The notes below the pieces were generated by a model. It did no database searches. It saw only the letters and a program-made list of their open reading frames with translations, and was not told where the DNA came from. From assembly GCA_009930475.1 (NCBI GenBank), contig RZYC01000020.1, forward strand, positions 1-53,196: a stretch of DNA of 53,196 nt. Reading direction: 5' to 3'. Position numbers and translations under genes: made by a program. The stretch's first letter is position 1; every line of letters starts with the position of its first letter. Origin of the DNA: Spartobacteria bacterium. GTDB taxonomy: Bacteria > Verrucomicrobiota > Kiritimatiellia > RZYC01. Positions 34,994 to 44,449 of the stretch are shown piece after piece.

Positions 34994-35998
34994 ATGACAT
35001 CTACAGATCCAGTAATGATAGAAGACCATTTCGGCAAAACCCTTATGAAAAATACATTGCGCTATTTTAAAGAAAACTTCGGGATTATTGCCGCATTCAT
35101 CTTTTTGTTTTTATTTCTCGCCTTGAATCCGAGCACTAAGGAATCGTTTTTGACGTCCAGGAATCAGTTTAATGTTCTAAGGCAGACGTCAACCAACTTG
35201 TACCTGGCCTGCGGCATGACCATGGTCATCATTCTGGGGGGCATTGACCTTTCAGTCGGTTCAATCATTGCGCTCTCAGGCTGTGTTGCGGCGGCGGGTG
35301 TCGCACGGTATTCACTGCCTATTCCGGCTGCCTTGTTCATGGGGTTGCTCGTGGGAGCCCTGGCCGGGGCCTTAAACGGGCTGGTGATTGCTAAAACAAC
35401 CATTCCGTCCTTTATTGTCACGCTTTCGACCATGAACATTGCCAGGGGGTTTGCCTACGTCTATACGGGAGGGTCTCCTGTTCGAGTTGTCAGCAAGGAG
35501 TGGCAGTTTATAGGAGCAGGTTATATTGGACCTTTTCCCACGCCGGTTGTGATTCTTGCAGGGGTGCTTATTGTCTCTGCATTATTGATGAATAAAACCC
35601 GTTTTGGACGACATATGTATGCCGTGGGAGGAAATGCCCAGGCCGCTCGTTTCTCTGGAATTGATGCGGCCAAAATAAAATTTGGCGTTCATGTTTTTAT
35701 GGGACTGCTTTCCGGACTTGCGGGCATTGTTCTTGCATCCAGAATGTATTCTGGACAGCCGACGGCAGGTCAGGGGGCGGAAATGGATGCCATTGCCGCC
35801 GTGGTTCTGGGAGGAACCTCCATGGCTGGCGGCAGCGGAAAAATCGGCGGAACGATCATTGGTGCGCTCATCATCGGATTTCTGAACAATGGTCTCAATT
35901 TGATGAATGTTAATTCGTTCTGGCAATACGTAGTAAAAGGCGTTGTGATCCTTCTTGCTGTCTTTATTGATTATATGCGAACCAGAAACGCCAAATAG
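34994..35998 (+). CDS. Sugar ABC transporter permease (RbsC-like)
   Basis: 334 residues, about 8-10 hydrophobic membrane segments. AAGGAG precedes the start. Family motifs include GMTMVIILGGIDLSVGSIIA near 72, PSFIVTLSTMNIARGFAYVY near 137, and AVVLGGTSMAGGSGKIGGT near 270, the conserved permease segment of this transporter class. It forms the membrane channel, most likely as a homodimer, because only one permease gene is present. It is followed after 20 bases by the aldolase. Confidence 0.94.
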   Translation: MTSTDPVMIEDHFGKTLMKNTLRYFKENFGIIAAFIFLFLFLALNPSTKESFLTSRNQFNVLRQTSTNLYLACGMTMVIILGGIDLSVGSIIALSGCVAAAGVARYSLPIPAALFMGLLVGALAGALNGLVIAKTTIPSFIVTLSTMNIARGFAYVYTGGSPVRVVSKEWQFIGAGYIGPFPTPVVILAGVLIVSALLMNKTRFGRHMYAVGGNAQAARFSGIDAAKIKFGVHVFMGLLSGLAGIVLASRMYSGQPTAGQGAEMDAIAAVVLGGTSMAGGSGKIGGTIIGALIIGFLNNGLNLMNVNSFWQYVVKGVVILLAVFIDYMRTRNAK

Positions 35999-36018
35999 AA
36001 CAACAAACGAGGTGCTAC

Positions 36019-36903
36019 ATGTTAGTAAACCTATCAACTATAATGGATTACGCGCAAAAAAACGGCATTGCTGCCGGGGCCTTCAATGTACCTAACTGGG
36101 AGTCTGCCAAAGCAATCATTGCCGCGTCTGAAGAGTTGGAAAGCCCTGTTATTATGAATTATGCCCCCGTACACAGTCCCTATATGAGTATGGAGGACGC
36201 CGCGCTCATAATGAAATACCATGCGCGAAAATCCAGTGTGCCGATTTGTATGCATCTAGATCATGGAAACTCATTTGAGCAGTGCATGGAAGCCATACGA
36301 CTGGGCTTTTCTTCGGTCATGATCGACGCTTCGGCAAGCAGTCTTGCAGAAAATATTGCGGAGACCCAGGCGGTTGTCAGAGCCGCCCATAGCGTCGATG
36401 TTTCTGTGGAAGCTGAGCTTGGGCATATTTTTAATTCTGAAACCGGCCTTAGCGGGGTTGAAACAGAAATGGAAGATGCGGACAGCTTTGAAGATGTCAA
36501 TGATGTCTACACTGACCCGGCAATGGCAAAAGCATTCGTTGAAGCCACGGGAGTCGATGCACTGGCTATTGCATTTGGGACGTCACACGGTATTTATATC
36601 AAAAAACCGCAACTGGATTTGGATCGCATCAAAGCCATTCGTGAGGCGATCGACATACCGTTTGTGATGCATGGCGGATCCGGACTCAGCAAAGATGAGT
36701 TTCAAACGGCGATTCGAAACGGCATACGAAAAATTAACTATTACACCTATATGACTCTGGCCGGAGGCGTGGCGGTGAGCGAATTTGTTAAAGGTAAAGA
36801 AGCGGATCAGCACGTTTTCTTTCACGATGTGCCTGTCATCGCCACCCGTGCGATGAAAGAAAACCTAATGGAAGCCATCAGGCTCTTCGCTCTGCAGGAG
36901 TAG
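36019..36903 (+). CDS. Class II (zinc) ketose-bisphosphate aldolase, GatY/KbaY/Fba type
   Basis: 294 residues. GAGGTG precedes the start. Zinc ligands and catalytic segments are in place: MHLDHGNSFE (near 79, His and the catalytic Asp), EAELGH (near 132), AFGTSHGIY (near 183) and FVMHGGSGLS (near 216). The phosphate-binding loop is NGIRKINYYTY. It cleaves a 1-phospho- or bisphosphorylated ketose to dihydroxyacetone phosphate and an aldehyde in the cytoplasm. Position at the end of the sugar transport operon suggests it acts on the imported sugar after phosphorylation, but no kinase or isomerase is in the locus. Confidence 0.93.
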   Translation: MLVNLSTIMDYAQKNGIAAGAFNVPNWESAKAIIAASEELESPVIMNYAPVHSPYMSMEDAALIMKYHARKSSVPICMHLDHGNSFEQCMEAIRLGFSSVMIDASASSLAENIAETQAVVRAAHSVDVSVEAELGHIFNSETGLSGVETEMEDADSFEDVNDVYTDPAMAKAFVEATGVDALAIAFGTSHGIYIKKPQLDLDRIKAIREAIDIPFVMHGGSGLSKDEFQTAIRNGIRKINYYTYMTLAGGVAVSEFVKGKEADQHVFFHDVPVIATRAMKENLMEAIRLFALQE

Positions 36904-37034
36904 CGGCAAGGAGCATCAATTTAGCCCCGAGTTACGGACGGCGTGAAAATGCATGAAATCGGACTATTTGAAAATGTGGCCGCATAATCCTGTGGTTTTG
37001 AGCAATCTGCTGCTATCGGCAAGCGGATAGGAAG

Positions 37035-37223
37035 CCTTGGAGTGCGGTGGCAACGAGTACTCGAGGCTACACCGCCTTGTAATAGGGAGACAACGAGTAC
37101 TCGAGGCGACTCCCGACGTTGTACCGCCGCCTCGCGGGTACGCTCGAATGTTGCCGCTTCGCTGCTGGCGGGGGTACACCAGCCCTTCTCCACTTCGTTG
37201 CGAATGCCACCGCACTCCAAGGT
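37035..37223. mobile_element. 189-bp MITE-like element with 18-bp perfect terminal inverted repeats
   Basis: CCTTGGAGTGCGGTGGCA at 37035-37052 is matched exactly by its reverse complement at 37206-37223. Inside are two 17-base direct repeats CAACGAGTACTCGAGGC (37051-37067, 37091-37107; 40 bases apart) and further GC-rich partial copies. No protein is credible. The sequence is sharply GC-richer than the AT-rich bases on both sides. The remainder of the 36904-37311 gap shows nothing further; no transposase is adjacent and I cannot identify a clear target-site duplication. Confidence 0.75.
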
Positions 37224-37311
37224 CTGGACATGATATATCGAATACATAATTCATAAGAATATATTCTATCTATTTTATTATGAAGAATAAACAGCTTATG
37301 CGACTACGGAA

Positions 37312-38208
37312 CTATAAAAAATATTTCTTCACGAGGGCCAGCACGTCACTGCTGTTCTTATCTTCCAGGACATCCACCAGTGTTTCCTGTTGTCCATCCA
37401 TCGCCACGGCAGGGTTATCATGATACCAGGTTTGAATCTGCTTTTTTGTAACACCGAGCTCCTGAAGCGCATCCAGCAGCGGATCGTTTTTCAGGTTATC
37501 GCCCAGCCAGTTCATTTTTTCTATCAATGCCTCAAAAGGCGACGCACTGGCATGGATGACATTGTCACTGATCGATACATCAACCCCGTATTCTTTGGCG
37601 CGTTGGAACATTTCTCCTCGAATAGAGTCCACATCCGCCTGTGCCGGATTGGTTGAGCCAATCACATGATGACGAAAAGCACGCCAGTTCAATTTCACTT
37701 CATTGAAACGCAATATCCCGCAATCTAATGACACGTCATCGCGCGTGTAGGCTTCACGAACCGAAGGATAGAATCCGTTCAGCACATAGCCCTTATGATC
37801 CGGCAGCACGCCGACATAATACCCGCCGGCCACCTTATGCGCATCCATCGTGCGCCACAGGGTATCCATGGCTGTGGCCGTCAGGCTATGCTGCTGCATG
37901 TACTGCCAGCCGCTAAAAAGTCGGCCAGAATCGACTGCATCCTGCCAGGATTCTCCAACTAAAGCCTGAAAATGCGCTTTTCCTTCCTCGCTGATAAAGA
38001 GCGCATGGACGTCCTCAGCCATACCTGCATGGGCATTCACCGCATAATGTTTATCCACCAGGCCGCCCGCAGCGATCTGTGATCCGGTCACACTAAATTC
38101 ATAAAGCCATTCCACCCCAAACGCAGCAAGGCGTTTCTTAACAAACTGAACCACCGCAGGACATCGTGAGACATGCGGTTTAATAAAGACAAAAGGTTCG
38201 TTCATCAT
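37312..38208 (-). CDS. Extended nucleoside-diphosphate-kinase-like protein
   Basis: 298 residues from the MM pair at 38208-38203. Both halves of the NDK fold are visible: FVFIKPHVSR at residues 6-15 (equivalent of the first strand and its Lys) and IGSTNPAQADVDSIRGEM at 183-200, followed by NVIHASASPFEALIEK at 216-231, where His219 matches the phosphate-accepting His. Between the halves, roughly residues 60-180 form an insertion not found in classical 140-residue NDKs, and about 65 residues are added at the C-terminus. The substrate may differ from ordinary nucleoside diphosphates. It lies 60 bases downstream of pyruvate phosphate dikinase, beyond a terminator, so expression depends on read-through or an unseen promoter. 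Confidence 0.7.
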   Translation of the reverse strand: MMNEPFVFIKPHVSRCPAVVQFVKKRLAAFGVEWLYEFSVTGSQIAAGGLVDKHYAVNAHAGMAEDVHALFISEEGKAHFQALVGESWQDAVDSGRLFSGWQYMQQHSLTATAMDTLWRTMDAHKVAGGYYVGVLPDHKGYVLNGFYPSVREAYTRDDVSLDCGILRFNEVKLNWRAFRHHVIGSTNPAQADVDSIRGEMFQRAKEYGVDVSISDNVIHASASPFEALIEKMNWLGDNLKNDPLLDALQELGVTKKQIQTWYHDNPAVAMDGQQETLVDVLEDKNSSDVLALVKKYFL

Positions 38209-38224
38209 CGTATATATCCCCAAA

Positions 38225-38253
38225 TAAAAAAGGCGGGGAAGTCTCCCCGCCTT
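38225..38253 (-). terminator. Rho-independent terminator after pyruvate phosphate dikinase
   Basis: AGGCGGGGA / TCCCCGCCT arms (38231-38239, 38244-38252) with a 4-base loop. On the minus strand a T-run follows (38230-38226). Confidence 0.9.
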
Positions 38254-38268
38254 CATAAGCATGTTGAA

Positions 38269-41022
38269 TTATTTCTTTTCCGATTCAATCACAGCCTGCG
38301 CCGCCGCCAACCGTGCGATGGGCACACGATAGGGCGAACAGCTCACGTAATTGAGTCCGGTTCGATAGCAGAATTTCACACTGGCCGGATCACCTCCGTG
38401 TTCGCCGCAAATCCCGCATTTCAATTCCGGCCGAATCGAGCGGCCCTTGGCCACACCCATTTCCACCAGCTGACCGACGCCGGTCTGATCCAGATGCTGG
38501 AACGGATCGCAGGGAAGAATCTTCTCTCTGATATAATCAGGGAGGAAGACCCCGATATCATCACGACTGAACCCGAAGGTCATCTGCGTTAGATCGTTGG
38601 TTCCGAAGCTGAAGAATTCGGCTTTCTGCGCCACCTGATCGGCGGTCAGTGCGGCCCGCGGAATTTCAATCATGGTTCCCACCATGTATTCCACTTTCAC
38701 CCCGGTTTCCTCCATCACCTGCGCAGCGACAGTTCGAACGATTTTTTCCAGGAAATTAAACTCCGTTACCGATCCAATCAGCGGAATCATGATTTCCGGG
38801 AAGACCTTGGTTCCCGCCTTCTGCACCTTGCAGGCGGCTTCAATAATCGCCCTTGTCTGCATTTCGCACAATTCTGGATACGTAATGGACAGGCGGCATC
38901 CGCGATGACCGAGCATAGGATTCATTTCCTTTAACTGCGAAACGCGGTTTTTCACGGTATCGACATCGATGCCCAGGCGTTCCGCCATCTCTTCCTGCTC
39001 TTTATCATCGTGCGGCACAAATTCATGCAGCGGAGGATCCAGCAGACGAACCGTCACATGCAGGTCATCCATCGCCGTGAAGATGCCCTCAAAGTCATCG
39101 CGCTGATAAGGCAGCAAGGTCTGCAACGCCTTTTCACGTCCAGCTTTGTCCTGGGCCAGAATAAATTCCCGAATAGCCCAGATACGGTCGCCTTCAAAGA
39201 ACATATGCTCTGTGCGGCAGAGACCAATACCTTCGGCTCCGAAAGCTCTGGCCACGCGGGCATCTTCTGGCCGGTCGGCATTGGTACGCACATTCATAGT
39301 ACGATACTCATCAGCCCAGTCAGACACCTGTTTGTACATCTTGTAAATAGGATGATCCAGCGCGTCCTTATCCCCTTCGACCACCGCCGCAATAACAGGA
39401 CTGGACTGCAAAGGAATAGCACCAAGATAAATATTTCCAGTTGAACCATTTAGGCTGAGCCAATCGCCTACGCCCAGTGTTTTTCCTGCCACGGTTATGG
39501 TTTTGCTTTTTTCGTCAATGGTCAACGCACTGGCACCGCAAATGCAGCATTTGCCCCAACCGCGGGCCACCACAGCCGCATGCGAAGTCATTCCACCGGT
39601 AGACGTCAGCACTCCCTGCGCCGCCCACATACCGCCCACATCTTCGGGGCTTGTTTCTTTACGAACCAGAATGAGTTTCACATCGGGATTGGCTTTGACC
39701 TGTGCCTCCGCATCTTCGGCATCAAAAACAATCGTGCCGCCAGCCGCACCGGGGCCCGCCGGCAGACCCGTAGCCAAAATCGTCGCTTTGGCTTCTTCTT
39801 TCAGATCAAAAATGGGAAAGAGCAGCTGTTCAATATCATTGCCCGTTACCGTCAGAAGGGCTTCCTTCGGCGTAATCACCGCCGCTCCCTGCTCTCCGGT
39901 AAACACATCTTTGCCTAGTGCCATTTCTACAGCCCAGCGCACACCGGCCAACCCGGTACGCTTCGCATTACGCGTCTGCAACATAAACAGTTTACCCTGC
40001 TGTACGGTGAATTCTACATCCTGCGGGTGCTTGTAATGGGCTTCCAGGCGTGCCATGATGCTGTACAGTTCTTTCTGTGCATTACGCCAAATCTCCGATG
40101 ATTCACGGGCCATATCTTCCAGATTCTTCGGTGTACGAATACCAGCCACTACATCTTCACCCTGCGCATTGATCAAGTATTCGCCCATGGGTCTGCCTTC
40201 GCCAGTCGCGCCATCACGTGTGAAGGCCACGCCTGTACCGGAATCATCACCCATGTTACCAAAAACCATGGTGCAGACATTAACGGCTGTACCGAGCAAG
40301 CCGCTAATCTTATTGATTTCGCGATATTTCACGGCACGTTCTGAATCCCAGGAGCCAAACACGGCACGAATGGCACAATACATCTGTTCTGTCGGATCCT
40401 GCGGGAAGGGCGAGCCTACCTTGGCCTGATACACGTCCTTGTACACAGCAACCAGCTCTTTGAGCTGTTCAGCCGTCAAATCCGTGTCCTCAGCAGCATT
40501 ATATTTGGCTTTGATTTTGGCCAGTTCCACTTCGAAATCGTGATGCGTCAACCCCGTAGACGGTCCCATCACCACATCGCCAAACATATCGACAAAACGG
40601 CGATAGCAATCCCATCCGGCCCGATCATTGCCCGTCTGTTTAATAAATCCAAGAACCGACGCATCGGTCAATCCCAAATTCAACACGGTATCCATCATAC
40701 CCGGCATGGATACCGCCGCACCGGAACGAATAGAAACCAACAGCGGATCATTTGCGTCTCCCAGCTTTTTCCCCATACACTGTTCCAGTTTCGCCAACTG
40801 TGCGTTAACCTCTTCTTCCATCAGGGGAGGAAATGCGTGATTATTTTCAGAATAATAAGCGCAGGCTTCCGTAGTGATCGTAAACCCAGGAGGCACCGGA
40901 AGGTCGGCATTGGCCATTTCTGCGAGATTTGCTCCCTTCCCGCCCAGAAGGGCCTTCAGTGTAGCATCGCCCTCGGTGTCCTCTTTGCTAACTCCATAAA
41001 AGTACACATACTTCTTTGTCAT
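38269..41022 (-). CDS. ppdK: Pyruvate, phosphate dikinase
   Basis: 917 residues from MTKKYVYFYG; an ATG two codons earlier is equally possible, with AAAGG upstream. The enzyme interconverts pyruvate + ATP + Pi and phosphoenolpyruvate + AMP + PPi. Visible parts: ATP-grasp N-terminus (LLGGKGANLAEMANADLPVP near 15-35), the phosphohistidine swivel with TGGMTSHAAVVARGWG near 470-485 (catalytic His near 477), and the TIM-barrel PEP domain with GIGLCRTEHMFF, SFGTNDLTQMTFGFSRDD and CGICGEHGGDP near the C-terminus. Length is typical. It may serve gluconeogenesis or pyrophosphate-saving glycolysis on the imported sugars. Confidence 0.97.
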   Translation of the reverse strand: MTKKYVYFYGVSKEDTEGDATLKALLGGKGANLAEMANADLPVPPGFTITTEACAYYSENNHAFPPLMEEEVNAQLAKLEQCMGKKLGDANDPLLVSIRSGAAVSMPGMMDTVLNLGLTDASVLGFIKQTGNDRAGWDCYRRFVDMFGDVVMGPSTGLTHHDFEVELAKIKAKYNAAEDTDLTAEQLKELVAVYKDVYQAKVGSPFPQDPTEQMYCAIRAVFGSWDSERAVKYREINKISGLLGTAVNVCTMVFGNMGDDSGTGVAFTRDGATGEGRPMGEYLINAQGEDVVAGIRTPKNLEDMARESSEIWRNAQKELYSIMARLEAHYKHPQDVEFTVQQGKLFMLQTRNAKRTGLAGVRWAVEMALGKDVFTGEQGAAVITPKEALLTVTGNDIEQLLFPIFDLKEEAKATILATGLPAGPGAAGGTIVFDAEDAEAQVKANPDVKLILVRKETSPEDVGGMWAAQGVLTSTGGMTSHAAVVARGWGKCCICGASALTIDEKSKTITVAGKTLGVGDWLSLNGSTGNIYLGAIPLQSSPVIAAVVEGDKDALDHPIYKMYKQVSDWADEYRTMNVRTNADRPEDARVARAFGAEGIGLCRTEHMFFEGDRIWAIREFILAQDKAGREKALQTLLPYQRDDFEGIFTAMDDLHVTVRLLDPPLHEFVPHDDKEQEEMAERLGIDVDTVKNRVSQLKEMNPMLGHRGCRLSITYPELCEMQTRAIIEAACKVQKAGTKVFPEIMIPLIGSVTEFNFLEKIVRTVAAQVMEETGVKVEYMVGTMIEIPRAALTADQVAQKAEFFSFGTNDLTQMTFGFSRDDIGVFLPDYIREKILPCDPFQHLDQTGVGQLVEMGVAKGRSIRPELKCGICGEHGGDPASVKFCYRTGLNYVSCSPYRVPIARLAAAQAVIESEKK

Positions 41023-41089
41023 ATCCATTTCGCCTTTCGTTGTGCTGGCAATCATTGTTGTCGTCCTGTGTCATACAAACGTGGGCATA

Positions 41090-41118
41090 AGCTAACACAT
41101 CCTGTTACAATCAGTCAA
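41090..41118 (-). promoter_or_regulatory. Probable promoter of ppdK
   Basis: Minus strand TTGACT (41118-41113), a 17-base spacer and TTAGCT (41095-41090). Expected start is near 41083, about 60 bases before the gene. The -10 is a moderate match. Confidence 0.5.
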
Positions 41119-41230
41119 CCGCCCATTAACCGCATAGATCGGGGAACCGTGCTCCTTGAGGCGGTCAGAACAAACTTTTTAATATCACAACGCACCAATC
41201 ACCTGCTTCCGTGCCGGCGACTGGAACGGT

Positions 41231-41809
41231 TCACTCATGTAGAGCCGCTTCAACCGACTTGATGACGTCCACATCCTCCGGCGCGGCTCGGGAACCGAAG
41301 CGATTCAGAATCCGACCATCCCGACCGATAAGAAATTTGTTAAAATTCCAGCTTATGCTGCCGCCAAAAGCTGGGTTGGTCTTCTTGTTTGTTAAAAAAA
41401 CATACAGGGGATCGATGTTTTTTCCCTTAACCGATATTTTGGAAAACATGGGAAAAGACACACCGAATGTCCGCGTACAAAACTGTTCAATTTCTTCATC
41501 CGAACCCGGCTCCTGACCGAAAAAATTATTTGCGGGAAATCCCAGCACAACAAATCCCTGATCCTTGTAGGTCTGATAGAGGTTTTCCAACCCTGTATAC
41601 TGTTTTGTAAATCCGCACTTACTGGCCACATTCACCAGCAGGAGCACCTTTCCTTTATACTCTGACAGCGATACGGGCTCTCCATGAATATCGTTGAGCG
41701 TAAAGGTGTATATCGTTTTTTCCGGGGTGGTCGATTCCATTGCTTCTCCTTTCGCATTTAAGCAGGTAACGATGAAAAACAACATAATGAAGCGAAAATA
41801 CGTTTTCAT
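41231..41809 (-). CDS. Exported glutathione peroxidase-family protein
   Basis: 192 residues from the ATG at 41809. An N-terminal hydrophobic stretch (FRFIMLFFIVTCLNA) is a signal peptide, with a Cys that could suggest a lipoprotein although the lipobox is poor. The catalytic region reads LLVNVASKCGFTKQY near 55-70, with Cys rather than selenocysteine; the Gln partner is probably in LGFPANNFFGQEPG and the Trp in SWNFNKFLIGRDG. Such Cys enzymes usually use thioredoxin and reduce peroxides, here in the periplasm. It is followed by ppdK but lies 110 bases from its promoter, and a terminator separates it from malG. Confidence 0.92.
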   Translation of the reverse strand: MKTYFRFIMLFFIVTCLNAKGEAMESTTPEKTIYTFTLNDIHGEPVSLSEYKGKVLLLVNVASKCGFTKQYTGLENLYQTYKDQGFVVLGFPANNFFGQEPGSDEEIEQFCTRTFGVSFPMFSKISVKGKNIDPLYVFLTNKKTNPAFGGSISWNFNKFLIGRDGRILNRFGSRAAPEDVDVIKSVEAALHE

Positions 41810-41830
41810 ATTTATCACACTTATCCGGTT

Positions 41831-41858
41831 AAAAAAAGGGCGGAAAAACCGCCCTTTT
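41831..41858 (-). terminator. Terminator at the end of the maltose operon
   Basis: AAAAGGGCGG (41834-41843), loop AAAAA, CCGCCCTTTT (41849-41858). On the minus strand the hairpin is followed by a run of T residues, 35 bases beyond the malG stop. Confidence 0.9.
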
Positions 41859-41893
41859 ATCCTGTGTTTTCAAATCATCTGTCTGGGTCTGTT

Positions 41894-42784
41894 TTATCCT
41901 TTGACACTGCCAGAGGTCAGCCCCGAAACAAGGAACTTCTGACACAGCATAAAGACCATGGAAATGGGGATACCGCTAAGCACAGCAGTCGCAGCAAAAC
42001 GGCCCCACTGGTAATTCTGATCATACAGAAACGTGTTGGCACCCACTGCAAGAGTCATGTTTGACGAATCTACGAGACAAATGGAAGCCACAGGGTACTC
42101 TCCAATATATGAAATAAACGAGAGAATGAACACCACGGCAAAGATAGGCAGACTCATGGGCAGCAAAATCTCATAAAATGTCTGAAATGTCGTTGCTCCG
42201 TCTATCATCGCCGACTCTTCCACACTGGCAGGAATAGTATCAAAATACCCCTTAATCATCCAGATGTACATGGAAACGCCACCTAGATAAACCAAGATAA
42301 TCCCTGGATGCGTATTCAATCCAAAGGCAGGAACAAATTTGCCCAGCGTATCCAGAATCGCGTAGATGGCCACCAGTGCCAAAACCTGCGGAAACATCTG
42401 CAGAATCATCAGACCGGTTAACATATTATTGCGGAATTTAAACTTCAATCGGGCAAAGGCATACGCCCCCGACCCAGACAGTAGCAAAATCAGTGCCGAT
42501 GAAATCGACGAAACTTTGATACTGTTCCAGAACCACGTCAGAACAATGCCGCTTTGGGTGTCTTTAATCAATTCACCTGCGGTATTGTACATGGGGAGGC
42601 CCAGCACAAAACGCCAGTGATCCAAGCTGATATCTTTGGGAATAAGACTCCCGACTGACTGATTCCCCTCTCTGAAAGAAATAGATACAATCATCAGGAA
42701 TGGAAACAGCGTTAATGCGATAAAAAAAAGTAGAAACGCATAGGTAAAAGTCAACTGAAGCCACTGATATTTACTTCGAATCAT
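41894..42784 (-). CDS. malG: Maltose/maltodextrin ABC transporter permease MalG
   Basis: 296 residues with six membrane segments. The EAA loop that docks the ATPase is [21 protein letters not shown] near residue 195. The N-terminus has the usual first helix and a periplasmic loop, and the C-terminus [15 protein letters not shown] is a typical MalG ending. It forms the inner-membrane heterodimer with MalF. AAGGGG lies ahead of the ATG, 19 bases after malF. Confidence 0.95.
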   Translation of the reverse strand: MIRSKYQWLQLTFTYAFLLFFIALTLFPFLMIVSISFREGNQSVGSLIPKDISLDHWRFVLGLPMYNTAGELIKDTQSGIVLTWFWNSIKVSSISSALILLLSGSGAYAFARLKFKFRNNMLTGLMILQMFPQVLALVAIYAILDTLGKFVPAFGLNTHPGIILVYLGGVSMYIWMIKGYFDTIPASVEESAMIDGATTFQTFYEILLPMSLPIFAVVFILSFISYIGEYPVASICLVDSSNMTLAVGANTFLYDQNYQWGRFAATAVLSGIPISMVFMLCQKFLVSGLTSGSVKG

Positions 42785-42802
42785 AATATAACCCCTTCCG
42801 GC

Positions 42803-44377
42803 TTAGTAGTTGCGTTGATCGTTCTTCGTCGCCGCTTTCAAGTTAATATACGACAGCACACTCACTATGATGAAAATAATGGTAGCAATAGCCGACGCGA
42901 ACCCGAAATCATTGGCTGAATCACGGAATGCAATGTTAAAGGTATACGTAACAAGAATATCCGTATAGCCCACCTGCGTCATGGCTCCCACAATCTGTGG
43001 TCCGCCATTGGTCAGCAGGTTTATTAAAAGGAAATTATTGAAGTTAAATGCAAAACTGGCAATTAACAGCGGTTTCAATGGTGGGAGGATCAGAGGCAGC
43101 GTCAGCTTAAACGTGTCCGTGAAGGCATTGCCCCCATCGATCGCAGACGCCTCATAAATATCGTCCGGCACCGACTGCAAAATACCTGTGCATAAAATCA
43201 TCATATAGGGATAACCCAACCAGGTATTCACAATAACGATCATGGCGCGCGCAAGCGTTATATCCGTTGTCCATTCCGGTCGAATTCCAAATACCATGTT
43301 CAGGAAATCATTGATTTCACCGAACTGCGGATTAAACAGTCCCTTAAAAATCAAAATCGAAATAAAAGCGGGAACCGCATATGGAAGAATGAGCAAGGAA
43401 CGCCAGACCTTAACACCCCGAATGGCTTTCCATTGTAACAGTGCCGCCAGTGTGAATCCGACAATGAAAGTAAAGATGACGGACAAGACAGAAAAAGCCA
43501 GCGTCCAAAAAAAGACGGAGATAAATGGTCCACGGATAGAGGGATTCGTAAAAATCTTCGTGAAGTTTTTAAAGCCCATTCCCACACGGAATCCCGGTCC
43601 TACCGCCACGCCGTTAGCGTCCTCATAAAATCCCGTCGTATAGTTGGGTGAAATAACTTTCCCGTCTTTGCGTGAAGTAAAGGTCTGATTTTCAGGATCA
43701 AACTGCCAAACGACCACCTTGGGAGCAAAAGCAGTAAAAGTAATCATACTGACCTGTTTCTCATCGGGAAGCGTGACCACCACCTGCTTAAGTTTTTTGC
43801 GTAACTTAACCAGCTCCTTCATTTTCAGTCCAGAACCCGAAGGTCCAGTTGAATCGGCATTCAGAACGGTGCTGCCCACCGTCACCTCATCATCTGTCGC
43901 GGGTAAGGCAAAGACATCTGACAGGTATCGGATTTTTGATCCATCCTCGTTCTTTTCGAGAAACAGGCGATACTCCGTATTGTTGTCCTCAGGATATAAA
44001 ACAAACTTGTACTGTTTGTTGGCATCAATATCTGTAATTTGACTTATGTACTTCTGAACGCCATGCAATGTCTGAAAATTCATCGCACTGTATTTGGTAA
44101 ATGCGATATAAATCGTATACCCTAGCGGCAGAACAACAAACAAACTGAAGGCCATCAGACTTGGGAACAAATAGCGATACGCGTAGGTTCCCTTCCATGC
44201 GTAGACAAAAGCCCATAAGGCACCAACCGCCAGCAAAGCAGATCCAACAACGTCTTCGCCGGCGATTAACATGCCTATGCCGATCACACAAAAAATGCTC
44301 AGGATGATAAAATATGCAATATGCGGAACAAACCGTTTTGCGGACTGCCACATTGTGGGTTTATTTTGGATTTCCAT
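42803..44377 (-). CDS. malF: Maltose/maltodextrin ABC transporter permease MalF
   Basis: 524 residues from the ATG at 44377 (CAGGTGAA upstream); a GTG four codons earlier is the alternative. Helices near the N-terminus are followed by a large periplasmic insertion (about residues 95-260), the P2-type loop of MalF that contacts the binding protein. The EAA loop is YEASAIDGGNAFTDTFKLTLP near 420. It partners with MalG in the inner membrane. Confidence 0.95.
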   Translation of the reverse strand: MEIQNKPTMWQSAKRFVPHIAYFIILSIFCVIGIGMLIAGEDVVGSALLAVGALWAFVYAWKGTYAYRYLFPSLMAFSLFVVLPLGYTIYIAFTKYSAMNFQTLHGVQKYISQITDIDANKQYKFVLYPEDNNTEYRLFLEKNEDGSKIRYLSDVFALPATDDEVTVGSTVLNADSTGPSGSGLKMKELVKLRKKLKQVVVTLPDEKQVSMITFTAFAPKVVVWQFDPENQTFTSRKDGKVISPNYTTGFYEDANGVAVGPGFRVGMGFKNFTKIFTNPSIRGPFISVFFWTLAFSVLSVIFTFIVGFTLAALLQWKAIRGVKVWRSLLILPYAVPAFISILIFKGLFNPQFGEINDFLNMVFGIRPEWTTDITLARAMIVIVNTWLGYPYMMILCTGILQSVPDDIYEASAIDGGNAFTDTFKLTLPLILPPLKPLLIASFAFNFNNFLLINLLTNGGPQIVGAMTQVGYTDILVTYTFNIAFRDSANDFGFASAIATIIFIIVSVLSYINLKAATKNDQRNY

Positions 44378-44402
44378 TTCACCTGCCACCGTTTGAAATG
44401 TT

Positions 44403-44427
44403 AAAAAAAGGCGGGGTATCCCCCGCC
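44403..44427 (-). terminator. Partial terminator between malE and malF
   Basis: GGCGGGG (44410-44416), loop TATC, CCCCGCC (44421-44427), followed on the minus strand by seven T residues (44409-44403). It should reduce transcription of malF and malG relative to malE. Confidence 0.88.
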
Positions 44428-44449
44428 ATCAGAGACATAAAGGGTACAA

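Noticed and set aside
36964-37254. Short open frames on both strands in the gap after the aldolase
   Set aside because: They are created by the inverted-repeat element, have no start signals and no family resemblance.
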